Origin: Hymenobacter crusticola
Lineage (GTDB): Bacteria > Bacteroidota > Bacteroidia > Cytophagales > Hymenobacteraceae
NCBI RefSeq assembly: GCF_002154225.1
Contig: NZ_MTSE01000001.1
Span: forward strand, 186,001-250,000
Reading direction: 5' to 3'
Length of the DNA stretch: 64,000 nt
This document shows positions 61,964-64,000 of the stretch, piece after piece; the stretch's first letter is position 1; each line of letters opens with the position of its first letter. The position numbers and the translations under genes are program-made. Under the pieces are notes generated by a model that was not told where the DNA came from, searched no databases, and was given only the letters and a program-made list of their open reading frames with translations.

Positions 61964-62548
61964 ATGGTATCCGAACAGGAATTTGCGGAGCTAAAGCTTG
62001 AGTTGTCGGTAAAAGCCAAGAACGGCATCGACTTCATCATGGCGGCTAGCATCATTTGGGCCGTTATTGCGTTCGTCTGGACGCTGCCTAACTCACCGGC
62101 CCACAATAGTTTCATTACGTTTTTTGTGGGCGGCGCCATGCTACCCCTTGCTTGGCTGCTGTCAAAAGTGTTCCGCACTACTTGGAAGCTGCCGCATAAC
62201 CCACTTCAACCCCTAGGGCTGTGGTTGAACTTTGCGCAGCTGTTCTATTTTCCATTCCTTATTTTCATTTATAGCAAGTATCCTCAGTACTTCGTCATGA
62301 CCTACGGCATTATCACGGGGGCGCATTTTTTCCCGTATGCCTGGTTCTACAATTCCAAGCCGTTTGCCATCATGGCGGGCCTTATTCCGTTGGGCTGCTT
62401 ACTGATCGGTACGCGCGTTTCGGCCGACCACTTGTACTTGGTGCCCGTCTTTATCGCGGGTGCGATGCTGCTTTTGGTCGGGTTGCTTTTCGTTTCTTAC
62501 CGACAGAACCAAAAAGCCTACGCGCAAACAAGGCTACACCCTGCCTAA
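61964..62548 (+). CDS. Multi-pass membrane protein (DUF7010-like)
   Basis: 194 residues with about six hydrophobic segments, e.g. IMAASIIWAVIAFVWTL, FVGGAMLPLAWLLSKVF, FFPYAWFYNSKPFAIMAGLIP and FIAGAMLLLVGLLFVSY. The soluble N-terminus (EQEFAELKLELSVKAKNG) precedes the first helix. It resembles the DUF7010 group as I remember it; the function is unknown. It lies 36 bases before the LytS-type kinase gene and may be co-transcribed with it. Confidence 0.7.
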   Translation: MVSEQEFAELKLELSVKAKNGIDFIMAASIIWAVIAFVWTLPNSPAHNSFITFFVGGAMLPLAWLLSKVFRTTWKLPHNPLQPLGLWLNFAQLFYFPFLIFIYSKYPQYFVMTYGIITGAHFFPYAWFYNSKPFAIMAGLIPLGCLLIGTRVSADHLYLVPVFIAGAMLLLVGLLFVSYRQNQKAYAQTRLHPA

Positions 62549-62584
62549 GCCCGAATCAGACATTACTTCGTTACTTCCAGCGCT

Positions 62585-63739
62585 ATGCCTTCTTCCCGTG
62601 CCGCTACTCCTAACCGTCTGTACTGGATCCTGCAAATAGCCGGTTGGACGGTATACGGTGCGTTTGGCACTGTGCTGGCATCCGTCTTCGGCAAGTTCTC
62701 CTTCTTCGTTGTTGCCGTACAGGCCATTGTGGCAGCTGTGATGCTATTGCTCAGCCACTTACTACGCCGTCATGTGCAACGCCATGCTTGGGTGCAACTC
62801 TCACTTGGTACGCTGCTAGCTCGCTTGTTTGTAACCAATGTGCTCATTGCGGTGCTTAGCCAGATGATTATTGGTTTTTGCGTAGTACTGCTGCTTGTGG
62901 TCACGCACCAGCTCACTGGGGGCGGGTTTCCGTGGAAGCAATACATTGGCTACGGGTTGAATGTGTTTTCCGTGATGTGGATGTGGTCGGCGCTATATTT
63001 TGGCTGGCATTACCTGCGCGGCTACAAGCAGGCCGAAGTTGACAAATGGAAGCTAGCTGCCGCCGTGCGCGAAGCCGAAATGCGCACGCTCAAAGCGCAG
63101 ATCAATCCGCACTTCATGTTCAATGGATTGAACAACATCCGGGCGCTGGTGATGGAAGACCCGAGCCGCGCCCGCCACATGATTACGCATCTATCTGATT
63201 TGCTGCGCTATTCCATTCAGCTTAACAGCACTGAGCAAGTACCCCTAGCTCGCGAGCTGGAAATTGTGGAGCACTACCTGGAGCTAGAGGCCGTGCAGCT
63301 AGAGGAGCGCCTCACCTACTCGCTGGAGGTCGACCAAGCCGCCATGCCCACGCTTATTCCGCCCATGACGCTGCAACTGCTGGTTGAGAACGCCATTAAG
63401 CACGGCATTGCGCCCCGGCCCGATGGCGGTTCTATCGCCCTCACCGCCCTCACCGCCCGCGCCGACCTAGGCACCCAAGCGCTGCACATTACGGTCCGCA
63501 ACACGGGCCACTACGCACCCACACCCGGCCACGAGGGCGTTGGGCTGCGCAATGCCCAGGAGCGCCTACAACTGCTGTATGGCAAGCACGCGCACTTCTC
63601 CATCGGCAACGACCCCGTGCTGCCGGCTACGGTGCTGGCCGAATTGCACCTGCCGCTCACGTCGCAAGCTCAGCCCGTGTCGGCGGACCCTAGCTATACG
63701 TCAACTTCCTCTTCCACTTTTCCCTTCCCGACCGCATGA
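62585..63739 (+). CDS. LytS-type sensor histidine kinase
   Basis: 384 residues. Four transmembrane helices occupy the first 140 residues, with a conserved-looking 'W..Y..F' surround at the last. A linker helix leads to the His_kinase domain with phospho-acceptor His176 in QINPHFMFNGLNNIRALV, and the HATPase domain (PPMTLQLLVENAIKHG; GHEGVGLRNAQERLQLLYG). Its stop overlaps the response regulator start in an ATGA arrangement. It partners that LytTR-type regulator. Confidence 0.94.
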   Translation: MPSSRAATPNRLYWILQIAGWTVYGAFGTVLASVFGKFSFFVVAVQAIVAAVMLLLSHLLRRHVQRHAWVQLSLGTLLARLFVTNVLIAVLSQMIIGFCVVLLLVVTHQLTGGGFPWKQYIGYGLNVFSVMWMWSALYFGWHYLRGYKQAEVDKWKLAAAVREAEMRTLKAQINPHFMFNGLNNIRALVMEDPSRARHMITHLSDLLRYSIQLNSTEQVPLARELEIVEHYLELEAVQLEERLTYSLEVDQAAMPTLIPPMTLQLLVENAIKHGIAPRPDGGSIALTALTARADLGTQALHITVRNTGHYAPTPGHEGVGLRNAQERLQLLYGKHAHFSIGNDPVLPATVLAELHLPLTSQAQPVSADPSYTSTSSSTFPFPTA

Positions 63740-64000
63740 ACGCCTTGCTGGTTGATGATTCGCGCTTAGCGCGCATTGAGCTGCGCCACTTGCTCCAGAG
63801 CTTTCCCGACGTAACCGTTGTGGGCGAAGCCAAAAATATAGTCGAAGCTCGCGCCCAACTCGCGCAGCACCAGCCCGATCTGTTGTTCTTAGATATTCAG
63901 ATGCCCGGTGGCAATGGCTTCGACTTGCTGGAGTCGCTGGAGGCGGCGCCGCACGTCATCTTCACCACAGCTTACCTCGATTATGCGTTGCAGGCGTTCG
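63736..64000 (+). CDS. LytTR-type response regulator, cut by right window edge
   Basis: 88 residues are visible of what should be about 240. The receiver domain begins MNALLVDDSRLARIELRHLL, with phospho-acceptor Asp53 in LLFLDIQMPGGNGFDLL and the conserved Thr in VIFTTAY. The LytTR DNA-binding domain would lie beyond base 64000. Inferred to be LytTR-type from the LytS-type kinase encoded immediately upstream. The ATG (63736-63738) overlaps the kinase stop. Confidence 0.88.
   Translation, partial: MNALLVDDSRLARIELRHLLQSFPDVTVVGEAKNIVEARAQLAQHQPDLLFLDIQMPGGNGFDLLESLEAAPHVIFTTAYLDYALQAF

Noticed and set aside
1..64000. CRISPR arrays, insertion sequences, integrases and phage genes.
   Set aside because: No regularly spaced direct repeats, transposase or integrase motifs were found. 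All long repeats seen are hairpins or paralogous gene pairs.

Overview
The window looks like a piece of chromosome from a Hymenobacter-type bacterium (Bacteroidota, Cytophagales). The evidence is C-terminal type IX secretion (T9SS) sorting tails on several exported proteins, promoter -7 boxes of the Bacteroidota form TAnnTTTG, TPR/HisKA_2 histidine kinases, a large PurL with a separate PurQ, and GC content that I judge by eye to be in the high fifties. There are no rRNA genes, insertion sequences, CRISPR arrays or phage modules. The assignment to Hymenobacter is inference. The phylum-level call is well supported.

Layout. 1-9840 (minus strand) is a nucleotide-biosynthesis cluster read right to left: a dihydroorotate-dehydrogenase-like gene, pyrF, pyrE, purL, purQ, purC, a small unknown gene, purD and purN (cut by the left edge). 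9976-10901 holds a small unknown gene, a promoter followed by two hairpins, and an AT-rich gap. 10902-19930 has exported proteins of unknown role plus a sigma-54 response regulator and a very large hybrid kinase. 20102-23166 is a three-gene type III polyketide synthase operon. 23234-27141 contains an HDAC-family deacetylase, tRNA-Val(GAC), an outer-membrane barrel, a membrane protein, a DJ-1/PfpI protein and a thioesterase. 27242-31776 encodes a MacAB-type ABC exporter with two tandem permeases. 31968-38725 contains a small Spy-like protein, a royal-jelly-type lipoprotein, a quinone/electrophile-detoxification group (extradiol dioxygenase, carboxylesterase, Old Yellow Enzyme) and two overlapping AraC regulators.

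39039-43887 is a second sigma-54 regulator facing a TPR kinase. 44088-45771 is a hydrolase and a short-chain dehydrogenase. 46067-54766 is a pectin-degradation group (one PL11 rhamnogalacturonan lyase, two PL1 pectate lyases, an MFS transporter), with a lipoprotein and a broken yiaAB gene inside it. 54927-58500 is a cobalamin uptake operon (btuF-btuC-btuD) under an evident cobalamin riboswitch. 58823-64000 carries small conserved proteins, a hydrolase, a membrane protein and a LytS/LytTR pair whose regulator is cut by the right edge.

Most notable signals: CTAG-centred palindromes (GCTAGC, CCTAGG) are clearly over-abundant; a dihydroorotate-dehydrogenase homologue in the pyr cluster has lost the catalytic cysteine motif; a yiaAB gene has an internal deletion with a frameshift; convergent genes are separated by unusually long perfect hairpins; and the type III PKS trio has no predictable product. 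I see no clear-cut unknown multi-gene defence or mobile system here.
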